DNA of 5,588 nt, from NCBI GenBank assembly GCA_001791465.1, contig MGER01000038.1, forward strand, positions 1 to 5,588, in the 5' to 3' direction. Made by a program: the position numbers and the translations under genes. The notes below the pieces were generated by a model. It saw only the letters and a list, made by a program, of their open reading frames with translations, did no database searches and was not told the origin of the DNA. Origin of the DNA: Candidatus Uhrbacteria bacterium RIFCSPLOWO2_02_FULL_49_11 (lineage in GTDB: Bacteria; Patescibacteriota; Patescibacteriia; 2-02-FULL-49-11). Below, piece after piece: positions 1-5,171 of the stretch (its first letter is position 1; each line of letters starts with the position of its first letter).

Positions 1-41
1 AAAAGGCGGTTAGTAGTATCTTTAGCACGATTATAGGCATT

Positions 42-64
42 ACTTCCCCCAGATGAGGGGAAGT
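42..64 (+). terminator. Perfect 8-bp hairpin upstream of greA (terminator of an upstream gene, or greA leader hairpin)
   Basis: ACTTCCCC (42-49) pairs exactly with GGGGAAGT (57-64) around a 7-base loop. The build closely resembles the hairpin after greA (C-run left arm, G-run right arm, 7-base loop). The bases after it (TTAAGATTT) give only a weak U-tract, so termination of a gene lying left of the window is plausible but not certain. The alternative is a leader hairpin on the greA mRNA that buries the only G-rich, Shine-Dalgarno-like bases (57-63). Bases 1-41 show no gene that I can support. Confidence 0.5.
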
Positions 65-70
65 TAAGAT
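65..70 (+). promoter_or_regulatory. Weak -10-like hexamer 7 bases before greA start
   Basis: TAAGAT fits the TANNNT form of a -10 box (4 of 6 matches to TATAAT) and ends 7 bases before the greA ATG at 78, so transcription from it would begin at or next to the start codon. No -35 box is visible at the right distance. An alternative is TATAGG at 32-37 with a poor -35 (TTAGTA, 10-15). The call rests mainly on the parallel with lysS and serS. Confidence 0.2.
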
Positions 71-77
71 TTAATGT

Positions 78-557
78 ATGCCAGGATACAACCAATTAAC
101 CTATCTTACGAAAGAAGGATACGAAAAGCTCAAGGAAGAGCTCCGTACGCTCAAGACCGTGAAGCGGAAGGAAGTGGCATGGCGCATCCAGCAGGCGAAG
201 GAGCTGGGCGATTTATCGGAAAATGCCGAATATACGGAAGCCAAGAACGAACAGGCCTTCCTTGAAGGCAGGATTGCCGAACTTGAGAATGTGATTAAAA
301 ACGCTGAAATTATTTCGTCAGTTAAGCGCCCAGCGGGCGGCATGGTTGAAGTGGGAGCGCATATTCAGGTGAAGACCGAAGACGGCAAGGAAACCGAATT
401 CACGATTGTCGGGTCGCAAGAGGCTGATCCAAAATCCGGCATTATCTCGAATGAGTCCCCCCTCGGGCGCGCATTCCTGGGCCATATGGTAGGCGATAAA
501 GTGGAGGTGCAGGTTCCCAAAGGAATAGCGACCTACCAAATCGTAAAAGTTTTTTAA
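78..557 (+). CDS. greA: Transcription elongation factor GreA
   Basis: GreA enters the secondary channel of RNA polymerase and stimulates cleavage of the 3' end of backtracked RNA so that stalled complexes can restart. The 159-residue length is normal for the family. Residues 1 to about 78 form the N-terminal antiparallel coiled coil; its tip carries GDLSENAEY (44-52), in which D45 and E48 match the two acidic residues (D41 and E44 in E. coli) that help hold the catalytic magnesium. Residues about 85-159 are the FKBP-like C-terminal domain, with the typical ADPKSGIISNESPLGRAFLG stretch (116-135). An in-frame TAA at 72-74 forces the start at 78; the ATG at 74 opens a different, spurious frame. 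There is no clear free Shine-Dalgarno. A strong terminator follows directly, so greA appears to be its own transcription unit ahead of lysS, a gene order also seen in other bacteria. Confidence 0.97.
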   Translation: MPGYNQLTYLTKEGYEKLKEELRTLKTVKRKEVAWRIQQAKELGDLSENAEYTEAKNEQAFLEGRIAELENVIKNAEIISSVKRPAGGMVEVGAHIQVKTEDGKETEFTIVGSQEADPKSGIISNESPLGRAFLGHMVGDKVEVQVPKGIATYQIVKVF

Positions 558-579
558 AGATTGACGTAAAAAATCATAC

Positions 580-607
580 ATTACCCCCCGCTTTAGGGGG
601 TAATTTT
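580..607 (+). terminator. Rho-independent terminator after greA
   Basis: ATTACCCCC (580-588) pairs perfectly with GGGGGTAAT (596-604) around the 7-base loop CGCTTTA, and the T-run at 604-607 followed by ATAT provides the release tract. It lies 22 bases after the greA stop. This should separate greA from lysS transcription. Confidence 0.85.
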
Positions 608-622
608 ATATCATCGGATCTA

Positions 623-652
623 TTGCGTAATCTGTGAAGAGAAGGATATACT
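623..652 (+). promoter_or_regulatory. Candidate promoter of lysS
   Basis: A -10-like TATACT (647-652, 5 of 6 matches to consensus) is preceded by TTGCGT (623-628, 3 of 6) with an 18-base spacer. It sits after the greA terminator, where a new promoter is needed. Start of transcription would fall at about 659-660, that is at the lysS ATG itself, giving a leaderless mRNA. AAGGA at 642-646 could instead be a Shine-Dalgarno, but it lies 13 bases from the ATG, longer than usual. Confidence 0.4.
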
Positions 653-659
653 TATCTAT

Positions 660-2762
660 ATGATAACGGAAAAACAATCGGAACGCGCGACTCGACTGGA
701 GCGTCTGCGCATGCTTAAAGCGCAGGGGATAGATCCCTATCCCAGCACTGTTGCTCGCACGCATACGATACAGGAGGTCCTCAACGCGGGAGATAGCCTT
801 AAGGATGCTCATTTGGTTCTTGTGGGAAGGGTTCGCGCGCTGCGGTCGCACGGAAAAACAACTTTTTTTGACATCGAAGACGGTACGGGAAAAATGCAGG
901 TTTATGCAAAACGCGATAAATTAAATGACGGTTACGACCGCCTTATTGAAACGCTTGATGTTGCAGATTTCATAGAAGCAAAAGGCGTGTTTTTCCGCAC
1001 GAAAGTAGGAGAGCCAACCCTTCTCGCAGAGAGCGTCCGCATAATCGCGAAGGCGTTAGAGCCATTGCCGGAAAAGTGGCACGGGCTCCAGGATCCGGAG
1101 TTGCGTTATCGCAAGCGTTATTTGGATTTTCTTGTCAATATGGACGCGAAAAAAGCGGTAGAAAGGAGGATTGCGCTTACCCAGGCAATACGCGAATTTT
1201 TCAATGCGCATGGTTTTTTGGAAGTGGAAACCCCCATTCTCCAGCCTATTCCCGGAGGGGCGTCTGCGCGGCCGTTTGTCACCCATCACAATGCGCTCGA
1301 CACGGATTTCTATCTGCGGGTTGCGCCGGAGTTATATTTAAAGCGGCTGATAGTCGGCGGCTTTGAAAAAGTATATGAGATAGCACGCTGTTTTCGCAAT
1401 GAAGGCATGGACCGCGCCCATAATCCTGAATTCACCCAGATAGAATTTTATTGGGCTTATGCGGATTACCGAGATCTTATGCAATTGTCCGAAGAGCTGA
1501 TGAGTTTTTTACTAGAGCGCATCGTGGGCAGCGCCACCATCAGTCTTGGAGGAAAAGAAATTGACTGCAAGCCCCCTTATCCGCGTCTTACTTTCCAAGA
1601 AGCGCTCGAAAAAAAGGCAGGCATACGGGGAGTGTATGCGCTGCCTGATGCGTCACTGATAAAAATTGCGCGGGATAAAGGCATCGAGGTTGAAGCGGGG
1701 TGGGGGAGGGGGAGGCTTTACGATGAATTGTGGAAACATTTAATACGCCCCACTATAACTTCTCCTGTATTTTTAATTGATCATCCTTTGGAATTATCAC
1801 CGCTCGCAAAACGCAAAGCAGATAGTCCTGCGCTGACTGAACGTTTTCAGCTCATCATCGGGGGAGTGGAGATAATAAATGCATTTAGCGAATTAAACGA
1901 TCCGCTTGATCAAGAGGAACGTTTCCGTGAACAGGAAAAAGCGCATGAGGCGGGCGATGAAGAAGCGCAGCGCTATGATGAAGATTTCATAGACGCGCTT
2001 CGCCATGGCATGCCGCCCACGGCAGGGTTTGGCATGGGCATTGACCGCCTTGCCGCGTTGCTTGCCGGCACGCATGCGATTAAAGAGGTTATCTTATTCC
2101 CTACTTTAAGGCCCAAATCAGATGCCTCCACCCATCCCATACTGCAAAATTCGCCGACAAATGCGGCTGTTCATGAAACACAACAAAATAAACATCCAGA
2201 TGCCATATATCCTCGCGAGAAGGCGCTCAAGCTTCTCCGCAAACATGTGAAGAATGAAAACCTTATCAAACACATGCTTGCGGCGGAAGCGGTCATGAGG
2301 GCGCTTGCCGAAAAATTCGACGGCGATGCGGATCTATGGGCGCTTGCAGGGCTCCTCCATGACATTGATTGGGAAGAAACGCAGGATAACCCGCACAGCC
2401 ACTCTCTTGTATCAAGCGAGTATCTCACGCAAGAAGGCGTCAATCCCGAAGTGGTGCAGGCTATAAAAACGCACAATCACCTCCATGGCATTTCACCTCA
2501 CACGCCGCTTGAAAAAGCGCTTTACAGCGCGGAAGAGCTTACCGGGTTATTGGTCGCATGCGCACTCGTGCAGCCGTCGAAAAAATTAGCAGAGGTGAGC
2601 GTGGATGGAGTCCTAAAAAAATTCGGGCAGCCATCATTTGCGAAAGGGGTAAATAGGGAAATAATCCTGAAAAGCGAAGAACTGTTGGGCATTTCACTTG
2701 AGGATTTAATACAGTTAGAGCTTTCCGCCATGCAGCAGATCGCTCATGAAATCGGATTATAA
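660..2762 (+). CDS. lysS: Lysyl-tRNA synthetase (class II) with C-terminal HD-hydrolase domain
   Basis: This cytoplasmic enzyme charges tRNA-Lys with lysine using ATP. At 700 residues it is about 200 longer than an ordinary LysRS. Residues 1 to about 135 hold the N-terminal helix (RLERLRMLKAQGIDPYP, 12-28) and the OB-fold anticodon-binding domain (53-135). The class II catalytic core runs from about 145 to 485: motif 1 near 180-206, motif 2 with CFRNEGMDRAHNPEFTQIE (244-262), the LIDHPLELSPLAK segment (372-384) and motif 3 GFGMGIDRL (456-464). LysRS normally ends near VILFPTLRPK (477-486). Here a Ser/Thr/Asn/Gln-rich linker (about 487-515) leads, without a stop or frameshift, into an HD-superfamily domain (516-700), listed separately. 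ATG 660 is the first start codon in this frame after the greA terminator. serS follows after 6 bases, so the two synthetase genes are probably one unit. The synthetase call is firm; the role of the fused domain is unknown. Confidence 0.97.
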   Translation: MITEKQSERATRLERLRMLKAQGIDPYPSTVARTHTIQEVLNAGDSLKDAHLVLVGRVRALRSHGKTTFFDIEDGTGKMQVYAKRDKLNDGYDRLIETLDVADFIEAKGVFFRTKVGEPTLLAESVRIIAKALEPLPEKWHGLQDPELRYRKRYLDFLVNMDAKKAVERRIALTQAIREFFNAHGFLEVETPILQPIPGGASARPFVTHHNALDTDFYLRVAPELYLKRLIVGGFEKVYEIARCFRNEGMDRAHNPEFTQIEFYWAYADYRDLMQLSEELMSFLLERIVGSATISLGGKEIDCKPPYPRLTFQEALEKKAGIRGVYALPDASLIKIARDKGIEVEAGWGRGRLYDELWKHLIRPTITSPVFLIDHPLELSPLAKRKADSPALTERFQLIIGGVEIINAFSELNDPLDQEERFREQEKAHEAGDEEAQRYDEDFIDALRHGMPPTAGFGMGIDRLAALLAGTHAIKEVILFPTLRPKSDASTHPILQNSPTNAAVHETQQNKHPDAIYPREKALKLLRKHVKNENLIKHMLAAEAVMRALAEKFDGDADLWALAGLLHDIDWEETQDNPHSHSLVSSEYLTQEGVNPEVVQAIKTHNHLHGISPHTPLEKALYSAEELTGLLVACALVQPSKKLAEVSVDGVLKKFGQPSFAKGVNREIILKSEELLGISLEDLIQLELSAMQQIAHEIGL
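2205..2762 (+). other. HD-superfamily hydrolase domain fused to LysRS (residues 516-700)
   Basis: The segment resembles stand-alone predicted HD hydrolases (the COG2316-type family, recognised from memory) almost end to end, from YPREKALKLLRKHVKNENL (517-535) to the AMQQIAHEIGL end (690-700). Visible metal-site residues are H538 (IKHML), H567-D568 (GLLHDID) and H605 (KTHNH). The fourth ligand is usually Asp in an AADxLTG-like motif; here the segment reads SAEELTG (623-629), so E625 seems to take that place. HD enzymes hydrolyse phosphoester bonds in nucleotides or nucleic acids. The substrate of this one cannot be read from sequence. The domain looks intact, so it is probably active or a structural binding module rather than debris. 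Confidence 0.85.
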
Positions 2763-2763
2763 C
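2758..2763 (+). promoter_or_regulatory. -10-like hexamer just before serS, overlapping the lysS stop
   Basis: TATAAC (5 of 6 matches to TATAAT) overlaps the lysS stop codon and ends 5 bases before the serS ATG. No convincing -35 box is seen. It could start a leaderless serS mRNA inside the lysS-serS unit, or be chance. No good Shine-Dalgarno exists for serS: only GGA at 2754-2756. Confidence 0.25.
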
Positions 2764-2768
2764 GCAAT

Positions 2769-4082
2769 ATGCTTGATATCAATTTCATTCGTGCATATCC
2801 CGATAAGGTTCGCTGGGCCCTAGAGGTCAAAAAAATCAACCTCGATATTGACGAATTTTTGAATATTGATAAGAAACGAAATGCAGCATTACACGAACTT
2901 GAGGAATTACAGAGAGCGCGGAATGAAATAGCGGCACGCGGTAAAACAAGTAGCTTGCATCTCAGAGAAGAAGGTAAGCGGATTAAACAAAAGATAGCGG
3001 AGCAGGAGAAGAGATTTGGAACACTTGATGAAATATACGAAAATTTCATGGTGCAGATGCCCATCATTCCCGCGCCCGATACACCCATAGGCAATGATGA
3101 GAGGGGGAATGTCGAGGTGAAGAACTGGGGACATCCTCCGCAATTCAGCTTTACACCCAAAGACCATGTGCAAATCGGTCGCGATCTTGATCTCCTTGAT
3201 TTGGAAAAAGGCGTAAAAGTAAGCGGTTATCGAGGATATTACGTGAAAAATGAGGCAGTTATGCTCCAAATGGGCGTGATGATGTACGCTTTGCAAAAAG
3301 CCATCCAGAGTGGTTTCAAACCAATGATTCCGCCCACCTTGGTAAATGAATTTGCGCTTTTTGGCAGTGGATACTTCAAAGGAAAAACTTATAATCCGGA
3401 TACCGATGAAATATATAAAATAGATAATGACGAAAAAGAGACGAATGGCGCGGTGAAAAAAGAAAATAAATTTTTAGTGGGGACTGCAGAGCCTTCACTC
3501 CTTGCATATTATGCAGATGATATTCTTGAAGAAAAGGATCTCCCGTTAAAAATCTGCGGATTTTCTCAGTGTTATCGGAGTGAGATAGGAAGCTATGGCA
3601 AAGACACCAAGGGCATATATCGCGTTCATGAGTTTATGAAAGTAGAACTTGTGTGCATTACAAAGGCTGACGTGGCAACTGCAGACAGTATGCATGAGGA
3701 GCTCATTGCATTTTCACGTGAATTACATGAAGACTTAGGGCTTCCGCACCGGCAATTGCGTATTTGCTCAGGAGATCTCTCTACCGGCAAGTACAAGCAA
3801 TATGACATGGAAGCATGGATTCCAAGCCGTCAAGCGTATGGAGAAACAGGTTCTGCGTCTAATTTCCTTGATTGGCAATCACGCAGACTTAACGTGCGGT
3901 ACCGAACGAACGATGGTGATATAAAATATGTGTATATGCTCAATGATACCGCACTTCCTTCAGCGAGAATCCTTATCGCAATTATTGAAAATTATCAGCA
4001 CGCTGACGGCAGCATTAAGGTTCCTGAAGCGCTTGTGCCCTACATGAACGGTATCCGCACGATAAACCGGGGCAGTGCGTAA
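2769..4082 (+). CDS. serS: Seryl-tRNA synthetase (class II)
   Basis: SerRS attaches serine to tRNA-Ser in the cytoplasm. The length, 437 residues, is normal. It opens with the family's MLDINFIRAYPDKV; residues about 30-98 form the charged helical-hairpin arm (for example LEELQRARNEIAARGK) that contacts the long variable arm of tRNA-Ser. The catalytic core follows: motif 1 around FKPMIPPTLVNE (183-194), the serine-binding GTAEPSL (238-244), motif 2 from YRSEIGS (269-275) through GKDTKGIYRVHEFMKVELV (277-295), and motif 3 with ETGSASNFLDWQSRR (359-373) and LNDTALPSARILIAIIENYQ (391-410). In most bacterial SerRS the latter reads LNGSxLAVGRT; the Arg (R400) and Glu-Asn (407-408) are kept but the preceding Gly is Ala. 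A stretch at about 207-233 between motif 1 and the TAE element is longer and more charged than usual. It is 6 bases from lysS, hence probably co-transcribed and perhaps translationally coupled. Confidence 0.97.
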   Translation: MLDINFIRAYPDKVRWALEVKKINLDIDEFLNIDKKRNAALHELEELQRARNEIAARGKTSSLHLREEGKRIKQKIAEQEKRFGTLDEIYENFMVQMPIIPAPDTPIGNDERGNVEVKNWGHPPQFSFTPKDHVQIGRDLDLLDLEKGVKVSGYRGYYVKNEAVMLQMGVMMYALQKAIQSGFKPMIPPTLVNEFALFGSGYFKGKTYNPDTDEIYKIDNDEKETNGAVKKENKFLVGTAEPSLLAYYADDILEEKDLPLKICGFSQCYRSEIGSYGKDTKGIYRVHEFMKVELVCITKADVATADSMHEELIAFSRELHEDLGLPHRQLRICSGDLSTGKYKQYDMEAWIPSRQAYGETGSASNFLDWQSRRLNVRYRTNDGDIKYVYMLNDTALPSARILIAIIENYQHADGSIKVPEALVPYMNGIRTINRGSA

Positions 4083-4084
4083 GC

Positions 4085-4122
4085 CTTGTCTTATATTATC
4101 CGACGCTTAACTGCTTGTCTTA
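4085..4122 (+). repeat. Direct repeat CTTGTCTTA x2 between serS and ftsQ
   Basis: CTTGTCTTA occurs at 4085-4093 and again at 4114-4122, 29 bases apart start to start, filling most of the 46-base serS-ftsQ gap. Between them lie a TATATT/TATTAT -10-like stretch (4092-4099) and GCTTAA (4105-4110), which can pair with TTAAGC (4120-4125). Spacing of nearly three helical turns would suit a regulator binding one DNA face, but that is inference; chance is possible in so short a motif. Confidence 0.35.
4092..4104 (+). repeat. Left copy of a 13-bp inverted repeat flanking ftsQ
   Basis: TATATTATCCGAC here is the exact reverse complement of GTCGGATAATATA at 5064-5076, on the far side of ftsQ. The identity stops sharply at both ends. 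A degenerate third version (ATTGTCCGAC, 5078-5087) forms the right arm of a hairpin at the distal site. Both copies lie in intergenic DNA. Confidence 0.4.
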
Positions 4123-4140
4123 AGCTAAATGTTTTTAGCT
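4123..4140 (+). promoter_or_regulatory. Hairpin over the ftsQ start codon
   Basis: AGCTAAA (4123-4129) pairs perfectly with TTTAGCT (4134-4140) around the loop TGTT. The A of the ftsQ ATG (4129-4131) is the last stem base and TG lies in the loop, so the start codon would be masked in the mRNA. A second hairpin, GCTTAA (4105-4110) with TTAAGC (4120-4125), shares bases 4123-4125 and cannot form at the same time. This could be a translation switch, or a hint that the true start is further in (TTG at 4165). The stem is A/U-rich and only moderately stable. Confidence 0.3.
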
Positions 4141-4992
4141 CACATATTCCATCATGCAAATCATTTGCCTGCACGACGCAAAAAAACAGATTATTACGAA
4201 CACGCGTACAAAAACCCGCATCGCGCAGATCCCAAAAGAGGAATCGACACCAGACTTATTTTTTTATTGTGCGGGGTTTCAGGTCTCGTAGCCGTATGCT
4301 ATTGGCTTTTCTTCTCCGGAGCATTTAGTGTGACTTCCCTCGAAGTTCTCAATGCGCAGAGTATTGACCCGGGAAAGATTGAGTTGTTGGTAAAGACTGA
4401 GTTAGGTAGGAAGAAATTATTTACGATTCCCTACGGCGCGAGCCTTTTTTTTGTTGATTCTCGGCGTATTGAACAAGCGATACTGCGTGAATTTACGGTT
4501 AAAAAGGTTGATGTCAGGCCCGCATTGCCGCATCGCCTCATTATTGATTTAGAAGAACGAATCCCACGTTACATTGTCAAAGGCTCGCAAGGAGAGGATG
4601 ATTATGCCGCAGATGACGAAGGAATAGCTCTGGGGCCTGCCGTATTAGGGGAGCAGCAGCTTCTTTGGATCATTACCGCTCCGGCAATATTAAGCGCCAC
4701 TACAGGCTCTGCAGTGTTTCCCCGCAGCACGCTTTCGTTCCTAAACGCATTGGAGGCGTCATCTGCACACATACGTCAAGGCTACCGCATTCAGGAGGTA
4801 GACCTCACGCGTATGCTTTTACACGATATAGCGGTAAAAACATCAGAACAGTGGTTTATTTTAATGTCAGATGCTTTAGATACCGATTTGCAGCTTTTGA
4901 ACGTCGACAGAGCGCTTGCAGAAATGAAGGATGAAAGAAAGGTTATCCAATACATTGATGTGCGCATTTTAACAAAAATATTCTACAAGTAG
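4129..4992 (+). CDS. ftsQ: Cell division protein FtsQ/DivIB family
   Basis: FtsQ (DivIB) is a single-pass membrane protein of the divisome that links early and late division proteins. The 287-residue product has the family layout: a basic cytoplasmic tail (residues 1 to about 42, ARRKK at 15-19), one membrane segment at about 43-63 (LIFLLCGVSGLVAVCYWLFF), then an external POTRA domain from about 66 to 150 (FSVTSLEVLNAQSID at its start, VRPALPHRLIIDLEERIP at its end) and a C-terminal beta domain. YAADDEGIAL (159-168) matches the usual 'xxxDexGxv' turn, and YIDVRILTKIFYK (275-287) matches the 'yIDlR...vyyK' finish. The start is the first possible one, as TAA immediately precedes the ATG; no Shine-Dalgarno is visible and a hairpin covers the ATG, so TTG at 4165 (giving a 275-residue protein) is an alternative. 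It lies 46 bases after serS with no terminator between. ftsA and ftsZ do not follow. Confidence 0.9.
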   Translation: MFLAHIFHHANHLPARRKKTDYYEHAYKNPHRADPKRGIDTRLIFLLCGVSGLVAVCYWLFFSGAFSVTSLEVLNAQSIDPGKIELLVKTELGRKKLFTIPYGASLFFVDSRRIEQAILREFTVKKVDVRPALPHRLIIDLEERIPRYIVKGSQGEDDYAADDEGIALGPAVLGEQQLLWIITAPAILSATTGSAVFPRSTLSFLNALEASSAHIRQGYRIQEVDLTRMLLHDIAVKTSEQWFILMSDALDTDLQLLNVDRALAEMKDERKVIQYIDVRILTKIFYK

Positions 4993-5026
4993 CGCAACTA
5001 AAATCGTAGCACATTAGAGGTGACGA

Positions 5027-5032
5027 TATAAT
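5027..5032 (+). promoter_or_regulatory. Consensus -10 box in the gap after ftsQ
   Basis: A perfect TATAAT lies 34 bases after the ftsQ stop. No recognisable -35 is present at 16-18 bases upstream (for example TCGTAG, 5004-5009). Transcription would begin at about 5039, exactly at an ATG that opens a 27-codon frame ending just before the hairpin terminator, so a transcript of roughly 110-120 bases is predicted. Confidence 0.4.
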
Positions 5033-5038
5033 GCGCGT

Positions 5039-5122
5039 ATGTTATCCGTTCCAGTGCTATTGGGTCGGATAATATACATTGTCCGACTCTGGATAATTAT
5101 AGTGAGAATATTCCCCTCTTAA
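5039..5122 (+). CDS. Possible 27-residue hydrophobic membrane peptide (micro-ORF)
   Basis: ATG at 5039 opens 27 codons ending with TAA at 5120-5122. The peptide begins MLSVPVLLGR and continues with runs of Ile, Val, Leu and Trp. It has no acidic residue and only three charged ones, Arg at 10, 16 and 23, spaced about two helical turns apart. This would suit a single membrane-inserting helix, as in small membrane proteins or type I toxins. Support is positional: a perfect TATAAT ends 6 bases before the ATG and a hairpin starts 4 bases after the stop. There is no Shine-Dalgarno. An open frame of this length is common by chance, and the same bases could instead be a small RNA. I recognise no homologue. 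Confidence 0.22.
   Translation: MLSVPVLLGRIIYIVRLWIIIVRIFPS
5062..5089 (+). other. Hairpin in the ftsQ downstream gap
   Basis: GGGTCGGA (5062-5069) pairs with TCCGACTC (5082-5089) with one G-U pair, around a 12-base A/T-rich loop. TTATCC (5042-5047) can pair with GGATAA (5091-5096) to close an outer stem around it. No U-tract follows, so this is not a terminator. It may be the core of a small structured RNA or simply part of the ftsQ 3' region. Confidence 0.3.
5064..5076 (+). repeat. Right copy of the 13-bp inverted repeat flanking ftsQ
   Basis: GTCGGATAATATA is the exact reverse complement of 4092-4104. This copy overlaps the left arm and loop of the hairpin at 5062-5089. GGATAAT within it (5067-5073) recurs at 5091-5097. 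Confidence 0.4.
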
Positions 5123-5151
5123 CAAAAGAAGGCCCGTGAAGAGGCCTTCTT
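5119..5151 (-). terminator. Rho-independent terminator of the - strand secreted-protein gene, possibly bidirectional
   Basis: AAGAAGGCC (5126-5134) and GGCCTTCTT (5143-5151) form a perfect 9-bp stem with an 8-base loop. Read on the - strand, the stem is followed by TTGTT after its own closing TT, giving a TTTTGTT tract, and lies about 20 bases beyond the stop of the - strand gene. On the + strand the following AATGTTTG is a weaker tract, but the hairpin is the only terminator candidate for transcripts coming from ftsQ or the 5027 promoter. Confidence 0.8.
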
Positions 5152-5171
5152 AATGTTTGACGTATAACTAT

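Noticed and set aside
74..265. 63-residue frame starting 4 bases before greA
   Set aside because: It is out of frame with the clear greA gene and encodes nothing recognisable.
561..566. TTGACG as a -35 box for lysS
   Set aside because: No -10-like hexamer lies 16-18 bases downstream; that position falls inside the terminator stem.
1697..1715. G-rich run in lysS (GGGG, GGGGG, GGGGG, GG separated by single bases) as a possible G-quadruplex
   Set aside because: It has only three tracts of three or more G, and it encodes the conserved GWGRGRL segment of LysRS, so protein constraint explains most of it.
2115..2205. Possible frameshift or assembly join between LysRS and the HD domain
   Set aside because: The frame is continuous, the linker has ordinary composition, and no start codon with a Shine-Dalgarno suggests a separate HD gene.
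2744..3160. 138-residue - strand frame opposite the start of serS
   Set aside because: It lies wholly opposite conserved serS coding sequence and is Ser/Arg/Leu-rich without any domain, as expected of a shadow frame.
4086..4328. TTG-started + strand frame overlapping the start of ftsQ
   Set aside because: It overlaps the ftsQ frame for most of its length, has no recognisable domain, and ftsQ has clear family features.
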